From Pyrrhosoma nymphula (lineage: Eukaryota > Arthropoda > Insecta > Odonata > Coenagrionidae), in the NCBI GenBank assembly GCA_963573305.1, contig OY754331.1, positions 96,339,434 through 96,403,433 on the forward strand: a stretch of 64,000 nt of DNA, read 5' to 3'. Of the stretch, positions 1-12,060 are shown in pieces. The notes under the pieces were generated by a model that saw only the letters and a list, made by a program, of their open reading frames with translations, ran no database searches and was not told where the DNA came from. Both the position numbers and the translations under genes were made by a program. Position 1 is the first letter of the stretch, and each line of letters opens with the position of its first letter.

Positions 1-41
1 GTCACATTTTATGTGTTTCCTATCCTCTTTCTATCACCACC

Positions 42-64
42 TGTATGTATGTATGTATGTATAT
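42..64. repeat. TGTA microsatellite
   Basis: About five copies of the tetranucleotide TGTA/TATG followed by an ATAT run. Simple repeat, read directly. Confidence 0.85.
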
Positions 65-535
65 AATAGTATGGAAGAGGTGTTAAGTTCGTTTTTAAAA
101 AGGGAGAATTAATCGTGGAGAGATATATAGGGAGGAAAATCTGCTGTCAAGGTCAGAAAGACTTCCAAAGGACCAGGAATCATCCCATTCATCGAATAGA
201 ATTCGGTTCTATCGTTCGGTTCGGTAATTGGAGGAAGGAGAGAAGAAGTAGCAAGGAATATGAATGAACAAACAGAGCAATATGGAGGTGACACAAGAAC
301 GCGTAGAGAGCGATTAATCGAGCGATCAAGTCTAATCTAGTAGAATTAACGAAAATACGACTGAATGAAAAATTCTACCAGTACGATAATGAAGCATGAG
401 AGACCTCTCTGTTATCCTCCAGTGTTAGCAAACATCTGTTATTCTTTCAAATGATTTGGCCGCTGAACGGGTGAATAAGGCTGCATCAATAAACGCCTTT
501 CTCTGCACGCTAAGTAAACTTTTCATCTTTCATTA
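65..535. other. No feature recognised
   Basis: AT-rich sequence with one 61-codon minus-strand open frame and no splice or repeat signature that I can support. It ends in a good polypyrimidine tract that leads into the acceptor at 538. Confidence 0.5.
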
Positions 536-538
536 CAG

Positions 539-721
539 TACCCGATGAAACTTATGAGTTGTTATCCAGAGCAATTCTTGAGGAACGGGATGCAAGAAAT
601 ATCTTCTGAATATGGAACTAGTTTTCTCCGCCTATATTTTGACGCAGTTCTGGAAAATAAAGTTCAAGAAAGTTTCACCCGATTTATGTCCAAGTTTCTC
701 AGAATTATGCGGGGTGCATAG
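539..721 (+). CDS. Weak candidate exon after a strong splice acceptor
   Basis: A consensus acceptor (pyrimidine run then TTACAG) ends at 538. Two frames stay open behind it. The frame starting at 539 runs 60 codons to TAG at 719. The frame starting at 541 runs 22 codons to TGA at 607-609 and reads like a soluble acidic helix (PDETYELLSRAILEERDARN). I do not recognise either product. No convincing donor follows, so if real this would be a terminal exon on the + strand. Good acceptors and open frames of this length also occur by chance in AT-rich DNA, so this is a pointer and not a gene call. Confidence 0.15.
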   Translation, partial: YPMKLMSCYPEQFLRNGMQEISSEYGTSFLRLYFDAVLENKVQESFTRFMSKFLRIMRGA

Positions 722-1555
722 TCGTCAAAATTCACAACAGACTATTTTAAAAATATTCTTCGCAAACAGTTCGCCTCATCATCAAACTAATGAAATGATT
801 GCGCCATGAATCTCATCACGCGATACATTTTGCAAAATGTACGCAAAAAATGACGAAGAAATGCTAACGAATTGGAAATTGTTCTCATGCACATTTCTTC
901 CATGGCTTAGTACTCCTTCCAAATGATAAGCAGTATTACCATGGAGCAAAAATACTTTAACGCGCTCTAGAAACCGAGACAGATATTGAAGTATCATTCT
1001 TTGAATTTTAGGATATTTATCCAAAGTATGGAACGTCAACGTTTTAATTAGCCAGATTAGCCATTTACTTAGAGATGTGTGTTTAAGGACACGTGAGTAT
1101 AAATTTTGATTGTTTTTCTCAAAGATTCAAATCTATTCTGCAGGGGATAACTATAGAAATAATACAAAGATATACATAACCCATTTATCCAGTATTATAC
1201 CAATAATTAGACGAGGGCGTGACTTTGAAGTCTTTAACGTTTCCCATTTTCTCTTTCCACCTGCAGGTGTACCCTAAACTTCTCTTATTAGCCAATTACT
1301 TATGCCATTCAAATATGTATTTCCTCTCATTAAATGTTGACCAACTTTTTTTTTCTAGAAGTCACGATGAATTTCGTCCTCTACAATTTTAAAGCTGTCT
1401 ATGATTCATTAATCGCTCCTCTTTCCTACAGTGAATTCATTCTCAGTTGATCCTTGAGTTCTTTATTGATCACATTGATAGATGATAGCTCACCATGTTA
1501 CTAAACTTTTTTCTTTTCCAATAAGTTTCGAAGATTACTTCTTACATTCTTAGTA
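722..1555. other. No feature recognised
   Basis: Contains a minus-strand open frame (782-1039, 85 codons) with no recognisable domain or signal sequence, and an acceptor-like tract ending near 1265. Nothing here reaches the level of a gene call. Confidence 0.45.
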
Positions 1556-1713
1556 AATCATTCGTAGAAGAAGCTAGTGATTCATCTTGTGTTGCTTATA
1601 TCTTGAAAAAATAATAATTATTTCATACTCCACCATAATAATCATTCGTAGAAGAAGCTAGTGATTCATCTTGTGTTGCTTATATCTTGAAAAAATAATA
1701 ATTATTTCATACT
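1556..1713. repeat. Perfect 74-bp tandem duplication
   Basis: The 74 bases at 1556-1629 recur without a mismatch at 1640-1713, separated by 10 bases (period 84). Identity this high in otherwise diverged DNA points to a recent duplication or an assembly artefact. Confidence 0.9.
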
Positions 1714-2340
1714 GATAACCAAATGAAATATTCAAATGAAATTGAAATCAATACGGGAAGCATATTACCATGCATGAATTCGAATGCTAAACCAACGATA
1801 TTTTCACTCCTCTCATTGCCACTATAGACGGATTCGGCATTTAAAAAATTGAGACTTAATAAGCAAAAATTTAGCCAGAAGAATGAAATAAAGAAACCAT
1901 ATATCCTGCTTTTACAAGGGCCTAAGTTGTTTCACCGAAGGTCATTTTACCAGGGGAGAAAAATTGCTGAAATATGTAAGGTTGTAGCTAGCAAAAGTAT
2001 CAAAGTTGGCATAGCGCATAAAGTAGCATAGCAGTAAATACGGTAAAGTAGCATCACTGTGCATCTAAAATAGTGAAAAATTGTTGACCAAGGAATGAAT
2101 GCTTCGCAGTAATTTCTAAACCAAAATGATAATTATAAAACATTATAAAGCTGCGAAGATTGATCTAAATCCGTTTCCCTCTCTGAATTGTACCCTATTT
2201 CTCTTTCCCTAATTACATTGTTCATACATTTCCAAGATGGATATATGCAAGCGTAAGCGATTCAATAACAAAGCAAGGGAATCTTACCTTTGTCCAATAA
2301 CACAAGTTAAGGTATTATGAACGTTTATTTTTTCCTCTAG

Positions 2341-2390
2341 ATTCACGATACGGCACCATCTCTGAACTGCTGTGCTATCTGATAACAAAA
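2341..2390 (+). CDS. Candidate 50-bp internal exon
   Basis: A consensus acceptor (TTTATTTTTTCCTCTAG) ends at 2340 and a consensus donor GTAAGT begins at 2391, bounding exactly 50 bases. Only one frame is open across it: after two bases completing a previous codon it reads SRYGTISELLCYLITK and ends in phase 0. The other two frames contain TGA. I do not recognise the protein. The next + strand exon candidate with matching phase 0 is at 33881, more than 31 kb away; a link between them is speculation. Between this exon and the acceptor at 538 I see no matching donor. Confidence 0.22.
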
Positions 2391-2396
2391 GTAAGT

Positions 2397-5348
2397 CGAC
2401 GACCTAAAGACGACCTACTCACAATACAGCGACCGTGTTCTACGTCCTCGTAATGTTTTAGAGCCTCACAGATAAGGAACAATGGAATTTGAGAATGCAA
2501 GAATCTTTTGTGGTAACGCGTCTTGCAAGGGAGATATGTGTTGAACACTATATATCTCAAATGGGAATTAAATAGACAAAAAGTGCACTCCGCACCATTA
2601 CAGCAAAGAGGAAGCTAATTAATCAAGTTTTTAGGAGTTTATCGGCTCAGAAAGTATGCTTAGGAAGAGGTATTTAGGATTTGGATTAACATGCTCGAAA
2701 GGAAGACTCAGAAATACTATAATAATCATCTCATTCTCATTAAAGGAATTCAATGTACAGAGAATAATCCTAGCTGGAATAAGCATGAATGTGCCAGACC
2801 AATGTTGGCGTAATATTTCACTGAAGACAATATTTTAAACCTGACTCGAATTTATATCATCTTTCGGCGTCCTTTCATACGATACCTCTTGCAAAAAAAA
2901 CTAGAATGAGATTTTGTACGAATACACAATCATTTTCGCGATATTGCGCGCACAATGTTGAACGAAATTTTCAAAAGTATGCTCCGCAGTTAGAGAACTC
3001 ATCTGTTGAGACTAATGTAGATGGCAGAACTAGTTTTCACACAATGTCAGTAAACTATGCAGAAAATGAAGCAATAAAAAGAAATTATTCAAGAAAAAAT
3101 GACAGAAACAGATAAAATAAAACTACCTGAAGGTTTAAGTTACGAAGATAGCTTTTCAGTTGATACTATTTTTGTACTTTTTTGATTTTGATACACTTAC
3201 TATAAATGGACCTTTCGCAGTATTTGAAGTCAAATTATTATTAGTTCCCCTCTGCGTTACATGTAAATTTATGTCAATTTCAACTTCCAACAAATTCACC
3301 TCGTCCACCACTTGGAATAAAATTATCACGGTCATTTATTACTAACTATTTGCAAATTAATTTCGAGATTAACATCTTCGTCCGTTGTCTCGTTTACACT
3401 AGAATTAAATCTCTTGTTTGATGATTCCCTGAATGCGTATAAGCACAATTAAAAAAGGCTCTCTTCACGAACTGTTTCTTTACGTGGACAATGTCTACCT
3501 TCGGGAATAAAGTTAACACCCACAGTAAATAGGCAAATTCAGAGATTAAAATTGAGAGTAGAATTTGAGAGAAATCCTTCGTGATAAAGAGACTAAATAT
3601 AAAACTATTCAGGAATAATTAGGAAAGAAAGTGTGACGGAGATGCTATGGGCATTCTGGGCTGGAAGAATATGTAAGAAAGGAGAAAAAATAATAGGCTG
3701 TGTGGCATATTGAAAATAGTAAAGAAAGAGGAAGAATGGGGGGGGTGGGAGTAGAGTAACCAACTTTCACGGGAAAGAACGACCATGCCTAGAAAATTTA
3801 ACAGAATGCAAAACATTGGTCAAAGAAATATTCATTTATAAATAGAACATTTATATAATGGAATCAATTATCATGGAAGACTATTTGATCCCTTACATAG
3901 TCTTAATAATTCAGTTGATTCTGGTCCTAACTTTCAATAATGTTTTATCTTTATATAAGCTTCTTTATATGATGCTAAGAGGACCAACGGTGTGCCATCA
4001 GACCCTGTCAAATTGTATATACTTAACGAGATAATAATAAAAAAATTAAAAAATCTAAGGGGTGACAAGTACCGGAAGCTAAGTAGACAAGGAGGGAGAT
4101 AAAAGGTAGAAAAAATATGTCTCCGAATATTGGGCTCAGGAAACAAAGAAAGCAGAAACGTCAATGACCAGAGCCGCGAAAGTACCCATGTGCGTATGGG
4201 AGTCCTAAAATCCTTTCCTGTGGATTCGACGACAGAAAATTAGGTAAAACGTGAGCAAAATTAAAGACAAACGAATACGTACGGATGAGAATGATTCCCT
4301 TGATTAATTGACGAGCGTAGCCGAGCAAAGTTGTGCCTTGAGTTAAATTCAGTTTTTCTCTCTTGTAACCGCACTATAACATAAGTTACACTTTTCTTTT
4401 AAGATGCGTAGAAGTGAAGGGGGAATAGAGTTATACGCAAGGGTTTTCTTCATTATTTCCATCGCTACAGTAGTCTAAGACCTCTTTAAAATGTATCACA
4501 ATTGAAATAGATTGAAGACGCCAGCTATTTTCGATGATACAACCGTCTCGTACTTCTAGAGGCAGATTAAAATCAAGTTATTACTCAAGATATATTATTA
4601 TAATATAAAGAGGATGATAAAAGCTCTGGGCATTGAGGAAATAAATGAAATACTTCGGGAAATACATAATCATAAATAAGTTCACAATTCAAAGAAAAAA
4701 AGAGATAGATGAAAGGAAGAGTTGTGATTAAGGAAAACGCAAAATGGGTGTTTTTTTAAAAAGCGTGTGTCTTAATTTAATCCTAATTACATTTATCCAT
4801 TTTTCGTGTGAGCACATAAGTTCTCGGAATTCGAGAAAATATGAGTATAAAATAGCTGCACATCTGCTACTGCTTGAACTGCTACGGCCTTTATTACAGG
4901 TTAGGTACGCACCGCCTGATTAAAATTTGTATCGGAATAATTCCTGGAAATTTTTTAATATGAATTCATTATCCCAGAATATTGCTTCATAAATTCCATC
5001 TGAATGTAATTACATTTTTAATGGTCTTTTCCAGTAAAAGTGGATAAAATAATAATACTGGTACTGGGTTTTCATCGTTCGAGATTAAAAATACACTTTC
5101 CTCCATTTAACATACCCTTAAGAATGAGAAAAAATTATGACCCCTGTGTATTTTCAGCAAACTGGTTGATGAAGCAACTTAAGAATATTCTCGGGCAAAG
5201 CGCCTGTTAAAACTGAGGGGGCTCAACAATTATCGGCAAGGAAGAAATTCAAAAATGAGTCCTGACATTGATATTTCTTAGTGTATTTAAAAAGCTATTG
5301 TCAGTTGTTTAAAAACATTCCTCATACCACTTCTTCATTCAAAGGATA
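2397..5348. other. AT-rich DNA, no gene recognised
   Basis: Short random frames only. Purine-rich patches lie at about 3620-3780 and 4040-4160 on the + strand. No terminal inverted repeats or reverse transcriptase motifs were seen. Confidence 0.5.
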
Positions 5349-5369
5349 TTGATGCATCAGTGGCCGAAC

Positions 5370-5935
5370 CAAGAAGGGGAGGTGTGGCAGCTAGAGTTGC
5401 TTGCTCTGGTTGGGCCACATCTCGAATATGCCGCGAGCATTCGGGATCCTGCACAGGAAGATTTTATTCGAGAAGTAAATTATATACAAAGGAAAGCCGC
5501 AATCTTCGTTAAAAACTGCCACCAGCAAACATAAAGTACAACAAAGCTAACGGAAGGACTAGGTTGTGATCCTATAGAGACTCGGAGGCTGCACGCTAGG
5601 TTTAGGTTACTTTAAAAATTCATATCAGGCTAGTTTTTGTACGATACGGAGGATAATATTTTGACCCTCTATAGAACGGAGAAATAATTAGAGAGATACA
5701 CGGCCGAACTGATCGGTACAATTATTCCTTCTTTCCGCGCACCATTAGTGATTATATAAAAACAGCGTGACGCTTACATAAGATACAATTCGACATACAA
5801 TTCCCCTCTGTCCTCTCCCCTCTCATTTCCCCCATTTCCTTCCCTTCAATGGCTGGTGTCCTAACACCCCCTGCCACACGCCTCTGGGGCGACTACCAGT
5901 GTAGTATGTAGGTGTAGGGGACGGGATTCTCATCT
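5370..5935 (+). pseudogene. 3' end of a Jockey/CR1-like non-LTR reverse transcriptase
   Basis: Reading the + strand with frameshifts and stops, the segment follows the C-terminal part of Jockey/CR1-type reverse transcriptases. It begins with a PHLEYAASI(W/R)DP block near 5415, then IREVNYIQRKAA, FVKNC, a GL..DPIE.RRLHAR block near 5560-5600, and LYRTEK near 5670. It ends with TPPATRLWGDYQ at about 5862-5905 and a stop. Stops after HQQT (5532-5534) and in-frame breaks near 5615 and 5690 make it dead. Endonuclease and catalytic domains are missing, as expected of a 5'-truncated insertion. Shorter relatives of the same 3' end recur at 28.8, 35.5, 42.5 and 46.6 kb in this window. The clade is judged only from motif style. 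Confidence 0.75.
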
Positions 5936-7054
5936 TACGGTCCCGGGTTGCAGTCATGGCACTGACGGAGATTTTAGGCGTAATAATGATCCCTTATTGG
6001 GCGTACCAGATGGAGAGCCCTTCAAGTGCAGTTCATCGGAGAAGACACTGGACCTTTTGGAGCCATTGGTAAAAAATATACAATTTCAAACGCCGAATTT
6101 GTTCCCACACTTCCCTCAAGCTTTAAAATAGTCCTTCTATTGCTATCCTAACTTCCTAATCTCAAGGAAGCTAGTGAAATCAACTTGTCGGTCATCTCTC
6201 CAAATATTTAACCAACCAGTCGAGCCATGAATTCACGTAAATCATTAACGCATTTTTTTACTAAATTTTCCACCTCTACCACCTACAAATATAATTTGAT
6301 ATACGAGCTCTACGAAGTATTGTGGAATAAAAAAGAAAATAAAAAAATTCTTTTGCTTCCCAGAACATGACACGCGTAGTTTACAACAACCCTTATAATG
6401 ATGCATGTACTTACGCAATGATCGTTGAGAGAGACACTTAAGTGAATTATAAAAGTAAATAAGATTGAATTGAAAGGACAAAAAAGAACGAAAATCATAG
6501 AAATTAGTAAAAATATAAATTAAAATGAAGAAACATTTTACTACAAAATTAGCAATACCCACGTACGTGAGGAACTGTGACGTTTTCATGGATGACCAAT
6601 GATTTTTTCCTCAAATCGCCTATCACGAGGATGTGGTCAAATCTACACGATTCCCTCACGCAGACGAAGCGAGAGAGGAGTAATTGGGGGTAAAGATAAG
6701 GGTACAAGAACGAGGAAACACGAGGATGAAGTTCGAAAAGTCACTCTCCGCGTCCGAAGAGGCGAGGGAGTAGAGCTATATTTAGTCTCGTCACCGCCCA
6801 TTTTTCCAACCGTTCATTACGGTGAAACATTTAACGATGGAAATTATTGTGGATTCGAAGCGAATGCCACAGTGGCACGAGGTGAAGAATTTAGGAGGAT
6901 ATAAAGATAGGTATAGTGGACACTCGAACAGGTAGCGCAGGGAAGAGAAGTGGGTACGATCGACAAGACCTCTTTGGTAAACCTGGACGTTCCAAGGTCA
7001 AAGGAAAGGGATTCAAATTTGGATGCCATAGTACTGGTCAAAGAACGCTTGCCC
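5936..7054. other. No gene recognised
   Basis: Contains open frames at 6245-6589 (-) and 6599-6904 (+) without known motifs. The 5930-6060 part has a GGTTGCAGTC string that could be a decayed box B, but no partner box A. Confidence 0.4.
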
Positions 7055-7057
7055 TTA

Positions 7058-7784
7058 AGGCCGTTTTACACAGGGCTCTCTACTGCGCAGGCTGGTGCAT
7101 GGATGAATTCGCAGTGAAAATTGCGTCGTGTAAAGCGGTGTACTGCGCGAACGCCTGCGCTAATGTACGAATGACTGCGAGTAAAATAGCCCCTGCTCTA
7201 ATTTGGCGCCCACGTTCTCGCAGTCCATGAACCACCACGTACGTTATACTGATATTTAATAAAAAATTACTTGTTTGTTGCTACAAATACACATGTAGAC
7301 ATACTCTTACCATTGCGCGTTAAATTGAGAGAGATATTTGTAGGCTGTTGGAGGCATACTATGGAAAAATTTAAAAATAATTAAATATTTCTACCGATGA
7401 AAGCGAGATCGCTCAACGTCACATCGCATTTTATAAATAACTATTAAAAGGGTTTTTAGGCGTACAATGATGATTTTTTGACATAAAAGACATAATTAAC
7501 CTTGCATCCTCTATATCCATGCCTTCCCTTGCAAATTGAACAGAAAGCAAACCAATGTAAACAATAAATGCGCACAAACCCTTTATACTGTCAAAACAAA
7601 ACACTCGTCACATGCGAACGATATTTACGAAGGAATTTCACGAAGACTTGCGCAGACGCATGTGTCATGTAAAGCTGTCGTATTGTGAAAAGCTCTCGTT
7701 CTCGCAGTGTACTTTGGCGCCTTCTACTGCGAGAGATGAAGCTGCTTCAGCCTGCGCACTAAAGAGCCACGTGTGAAACGGCCT
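7058..7784. mobile_element. 727-bp MITE, PIF/Harbinger-like, with TTA target duplication
   Basis: Terminal inverted repeats start AGGCCGTTTTACACAGGGCT (7058) on the left and AGGCCGTTTCACACGTGGCT when the right end (7784) is reverse-complemented. About 32 of the first 37 positions agree, ending in TGCGCAGGCTG on both sides. Both ends are flanked by TTA (7055-7057 and 7785-7787), the 3-bp TWA target typical of PIF/Harbinger elements. The ends are CpG-rich and carry repeated TGCGC/CTCGCAG motifs, while the middle is AT-rich. There is no transposase, so it is non-autonomous. Superfamily is inferred from target-site length and sequence. Confidence 0.8.
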
Positions 7785-7840
7785 TTACAAAATATATCCA
7801 CATGCATCATAAGTATACTATTAATTATATGCACATAATT

Positions 7841-8000
7841 TGTCGGCCTTGGTGGCCGTGGGGTTGTCCTGTCCTGCAAGTACCTCACTGGTTTGAGTCT
7901 CACCCGGGCGGAGACCTCTGGATTTACTCAATCACCCAGAGCATGGTTATTTTGGCACGACAACCGTTACATGTTGTCAGACCCAGTATGAAATGCTTTA
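7841..8000 (+). repeat. tRNA-derived SINE-like unit
   Basis: A pol III box A-like string (TGGCCGTGGGG, 7852-7862) is followed 38 bases later by a box B-like string (GGTTTGAGTCT, 7890-7900), each about 9 of 11 to consensus. The start (GGTGGCCGTGGGGTT) resembles a Ser/Leu-type tRNA 5' half. The 3' boundary is a guess. No cloverleaf can be closed, so this is a SINE head or tRNA relic, not a working tRNA. Confidence 0.45.
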
Positions 8001-9534
8001 CCATATATTTTCTGGGAAATCGCAAAACAATAATTAAATATAAAAATTCATTCCATATTATTCTAAATTTAATTACTCGTTAACAACCAGGCAGCCTAAA
8101 ATATTTTTAAAAATTCGTCATGTCGTTTACCACAACAATAAGTTAGCATTTGCGGCAATTACATTCAATCGACTTTTCAAACCGCTCCTCTAAGTACCCA
8201 GGAAAAAGTCATGACAAGAATTAGCCGAGGGATAGACAAAGCCAAAGATTAATGATGAAGATAGTGATGATGTTTGAACAGCTAAAATAAAAACGATTAA
8301 CTGGTTACCACTTTCTAAACCCTTTAGCGCGAGTACAAAAGGGATTTTAAATGAGGGTCGTGATGAGTGCATACTAGGTAGTAGTGTAGCGGAAGAAATT
8401 CCAAGATACTTTTTCACAAACCATTTAAATCTTACGCTTCGCATGATCCTCATGTTCCTCTTCCGAGTTCCCATTGTTCCCTTGACATAAGTGTCTCATT
8501 TGCCGTCGACGTAATGGTGATGCTATGCATCCCGGAGCGTAGAATTGCAGAAATCTCTTGCTTCACTATATTCTTCATTTTTACAGCACTATAATAGCTC
8601 ACCTGAACTGAGTCATAAAACTGCCCTTATGAGCAAAGTTTTTTCTCCCGTTGATTGTATTAATTTAAATGTATTACTAAACAAACTCAATTTCCTCTTG
8701 AAACATATGGCTACTGTCTTTGTTTAACAATTATTTTATGTTTCCCATCAGATCGGGAAGAAACCCGAATAATCATAGTGCTCGTAGGAATTGCTTGGTT
8801 TTCAAATTGCGCAAAAGAACAAAAACGACTCATTACAAAGTTAAAACGATATGGAATATCTAATTGACCGGCATGAGCTTGACGTTAACAAGAAGTGTGA
8901 GGGCCCATGTGCAGAGACAATGAGACCATTAGATTGACGTCAGTCACGGTCTTTTTTGAAGTTAGCACACTCGGGTAAATGACAATTAAGCTTTTCAACT
9001 GCAAAAACACGGAAGTAGACATTTTAGAGACAAACATGTGTGCAAACAAAGGAGGAAATAAGGGAGGCTGAATAGCGGCGTCTAAAATGTTTCTCAAGTG
9101 TTTAACAAGGAATGAGATTCGGCAAGAGAAATGAGAGAAAAAGTGAAAGCCATATTTCATAAAAAATATATTCCTTTCTCAAGCAAGGTTATGCTTTCAA
9201 TTTGCACGAATCAGACCGCACGATGCGTAACTGCAGCGGCATAAGATACATATCCCGACATAGCCTGAAGGGCAGGGAAATTGATGGCGGAGATACGTGA
9301 GCTCTGCTTTCGGTCAAAAACCGATCACCCCATTTTGTTTCACTGCTGCATTAAAGACAAATATTCTCGTCCATATCTGCACTTTCACCCAGAAAGCCGC
9401 CACGAGGGAACAGACATCGTAATCGTCTGATATCAGGGAACCTGATCATATCCCATTCGTCATCATTTAAAATAACCCTCCTGTTCCTATCTGATCCTGT
9501 TTTAACCTAACATTCCTGTGTGGTTCCAGGCTTG
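8001..9534. other. No feature recognised
   Basis: Minus-strand open frames at 8190-8474 and 8885-9160 look like chance frames. No repeats were found in pairwise reading against the rest of the window. Confidence 0.45.
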
Positions 9535-9772
9535 GAATCCCTGCTCCTAGTTTCGTGTTGTAGTTATCGTTATCCAAAACAAAAACCACTCACGAAAAGA
9601 ATGCTTGCAGTTATTGTCTATAGAATACACTCCATCTATTAAAACTAGTGATTTAAAGCACCTGAAAAAATTTGAATAGTTATGATCAGGTTTCCACTCT
9701 AATGAACGACATTGAGAAATAACGACATATCCTTCACACGCGTTATGGTGAAGCGTGATCGCATCCTTGGAG
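9535..9772 (+). repeat. Diverged dispersed repeat, copy 1 (partner at 36.4 kb)
   Basis: Aligns in the same orientation with 36440-36677. Shared blocks are CGTTATCCAAA, CAGTTA(T/C)TGTC, ATTAAAACT(A/G)GT(A/G)ATTTAAAGCAC and CGTTATxGxGAAxCGTGATC. Indels are small. Family unknown; no TIR or coding signature seen. Confidence 0.7.
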
Positions 9773-10437
9773 AGTTTACGCAAAAGCCCATTCCTAATTT
9801 CATTATCCCTTAAGCGATGCTTTTGTTAAAAGCCGGCGGATATTTATTTGAGATTTTCTACGGTCACACGGCAGATATGGAAAGTATATCCGCTCATCAG
9901 ATATATCTCCGCTATATCAGATATGGAAAGTATCGTTCCGCATTTAATTGATGAAAAGGGCCAAATGAATACTGGACAAACTTAAGCTCATTGTACTAAC
10001 CTTCAGGTCATCTACGCCATGACTCCTAGCAATTTTGGCATCAACACGTTGAGAACTTAAATTTTACTAAGTTATTTTAGGGAATGATATTTGGGTGTTG
10101 GAAAACACCGACACCGAGATTGCAGTATCTCTGAGTTCATTTTCCTGCTGCTATTGGCAACTTCACAACTCCAGAGTTATAGAGAACCACACTGGAAACA
10201 AATCTCCATATTAAACCGTAGTGTTAATTATTTAATATTGAAGGCACTCTAGATAGGCATCACATGAGTACCCATGAGTCGGTCGAAATATTTACTCTTT
10301 GATTGTTTAGCCGATAAATACGGACAATTGGCCACCAAACACAATATCAAAGCCCGATTCGTACGGAAATCTCATCGTGAAGGTCATTTTGCGAGTAGTG
10401 ATGACTTCTGTGCGTGCCGGAGTTCCCTCTGCCTGTA
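9773..10437. other. No gene recognised
   Basis: Has a local direct repeat of CAGATATGGAAAGTAT (about 9871 and 9919). Otherwise unremarkable. Confidence 0.45.
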
Positions 10438-10840
10438 GCGACGTAGCAAGGGGTGGGATCTGTGGGGTTCGAACCCCACTCCGAATTTTGAATTTAATTT
10501 AAAATGTAGCACTTAAGGAGAAAGTTATATTAGTTTAATTTTTTAGCCGAGAATTGTCCTTAAGTTTGAATAATTTTTCAAGTAAATATGTTTTTAATTT
10601 AAAAAACATAAAATTTCTCTGAGTTTTGTATTCTTTCCGAAGTTTGCAAAGCTAAAAATCTTTCAATATTAGCTGTTATATCTCAATCACAATTGCGATC
10701 TTAATTGCCGAAACACACCAATTTGCTCCTAATTTTCAATATCGTTCAATATATCCCCCCCCCTCTTTTCCCCAACCGGCTTGTTCTCAACATGGACCCC
10801 CCTCCCCAGAAAAGAAATCCTGGCTAAGTCACGGTCGGGC
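10438..10840. mobile_element. Probable MITE of the CGTAGCcAGGGG type
   Basis: The left end reads CGACGTAGCAAGGGGTGGG and runs into GGGGTTCGAACCCC. The right end, reverse-complemented, reads CGTGACTTAGCCAGGATTTC followed by a C/G homopolymer-rich stretch. The layout (CGTAGCCAGG ends, then G-rich, then C-rich runs around an AT-rich core) resembles a common type of invertebrate short inverted-repeat element. TIR agreement is only moderate and I see no clear target duplication. Confidence 0.45.
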
Positions 10841-11699
10841 TGGTAATACTGAACGCCGGAGGCTGCGGTTAAGGATTGATTAAGAGGTTATTGCTTAGCT
10901 TTGAGAGTGGTGTTGGGGCCATTTTTCCGGCAACAATTGTCACTTGAAGCCCTTACCATTTTCCGTCGAGCTCTTCATCATGTGATCAACAATATTTTTC
11001 CTTGTTTACACTTATTAGCAACGTTTTAACAACTCGTCTGCATATTTTAAAATTGACATGGAAAAATGATACAACGATTTGTAAGCTCGAGGTGAACTCG
11101 TGGGTTCTTATCAGCGACGAAGGCTGAAACATCTTCTTACATAGAATAACACACGCTAAAATCTTGTTTGCTACAAATAAATAAAAAATGCATACCACCA
11201 TCCATCCTCCCCCTCTCCTCTCAAGATTCTGAACAATTCTTTCTCCCACCATTATATATACGCACATTAAACCAAAATTTGGATAGTTCACCTAATTTTT
11301 ACTATGTGAGAGTGTTAAAATGCGTGTTGTAATTGTAACATTAAGTAGGCAGAGATTATCTGTAATTTTAACCAGTAACTTATTAGTAGTGTTTCTTAAC
11401 CAGTAACTCGTTGGCTAAATATCAAGTAAAAATGCAATGCATGAGCAGGACATAAAATTGAAAGGTAAAGAATGGCATCGCTCACCTTAATTATGTAACA
11501 TTTAAATCATTGATAGGAATTTCGGTAAGATATTCATTATCCGACGGCGGATGCGTTTCTCAGAGAGAAGGAGATCTGGCTATCGGGCCAACCTGGTAAA
11601 GGGGATAGCAGCCAGCGAGGGAGTATTATTTGGTATTAAATGAGCCACGCAAAAGATGCATGTCGGGAACAGAGGAGAGAGAATGGCAGTCGGATAGAC
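10841..11699. other. No feature recognised
   Basis: A minus-strand open frame at 10986-11291 lacks known motifs. Confidence 0.4.
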
Positions 11700-12060
11700 G
11701 CAGGGAATATCGATGGAGTATTGCCCGCTAACCCCACCCGCCTCCGCCGCCAAGACGGTTCGCAGTCGTCTCCGCAGACCGTGGCAGTCGCCTCGGAGAC
11801 GCCAGACCCATAGTACTTTATCTAGAGAGACCTTTTCAACCCCTTCTTCTTCTCTTGTCCCCCCCTTCCTTCACCCCCCCTGCCCCCAGCCGCACTTTTT
11901 CTCTTCCTAGCCGATGCCGTCTGCTTGCTTGCTTCCTCCGAGAAGGGTGTGGTCGTCTCCTTCCGTCTGCCCCGCGTCGCTTGGAGGAAAGGGAATGCAG
12001 CAGTAGACCTTTTACTGCGCTCCAAGCTCTATACAACGGACGAGTGTGTGTCGCATAATG
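11700..12060. other. GC-rich, CpG-containing, pyrimidine-biased island
   Basis: Distinctly richer in GC and CpG than its surroundings. 11735-11815 holds repeated CGCC/CAGTCG strings; 11825-11910 is C/T-rich on the + strand. Overlapping frames on both strands (65-79 codons) are side effects of this composition. It could be a promoter island or decayed repeat; I see no TATA box or initiator that decides it. Confidence 0.4.

Noticed and set aside
782..1039. 85-codon minus-strand frame that reads smoothly
   Set aside because: No splice sites, no family resemblance I can defend, and no supporting neighbours.
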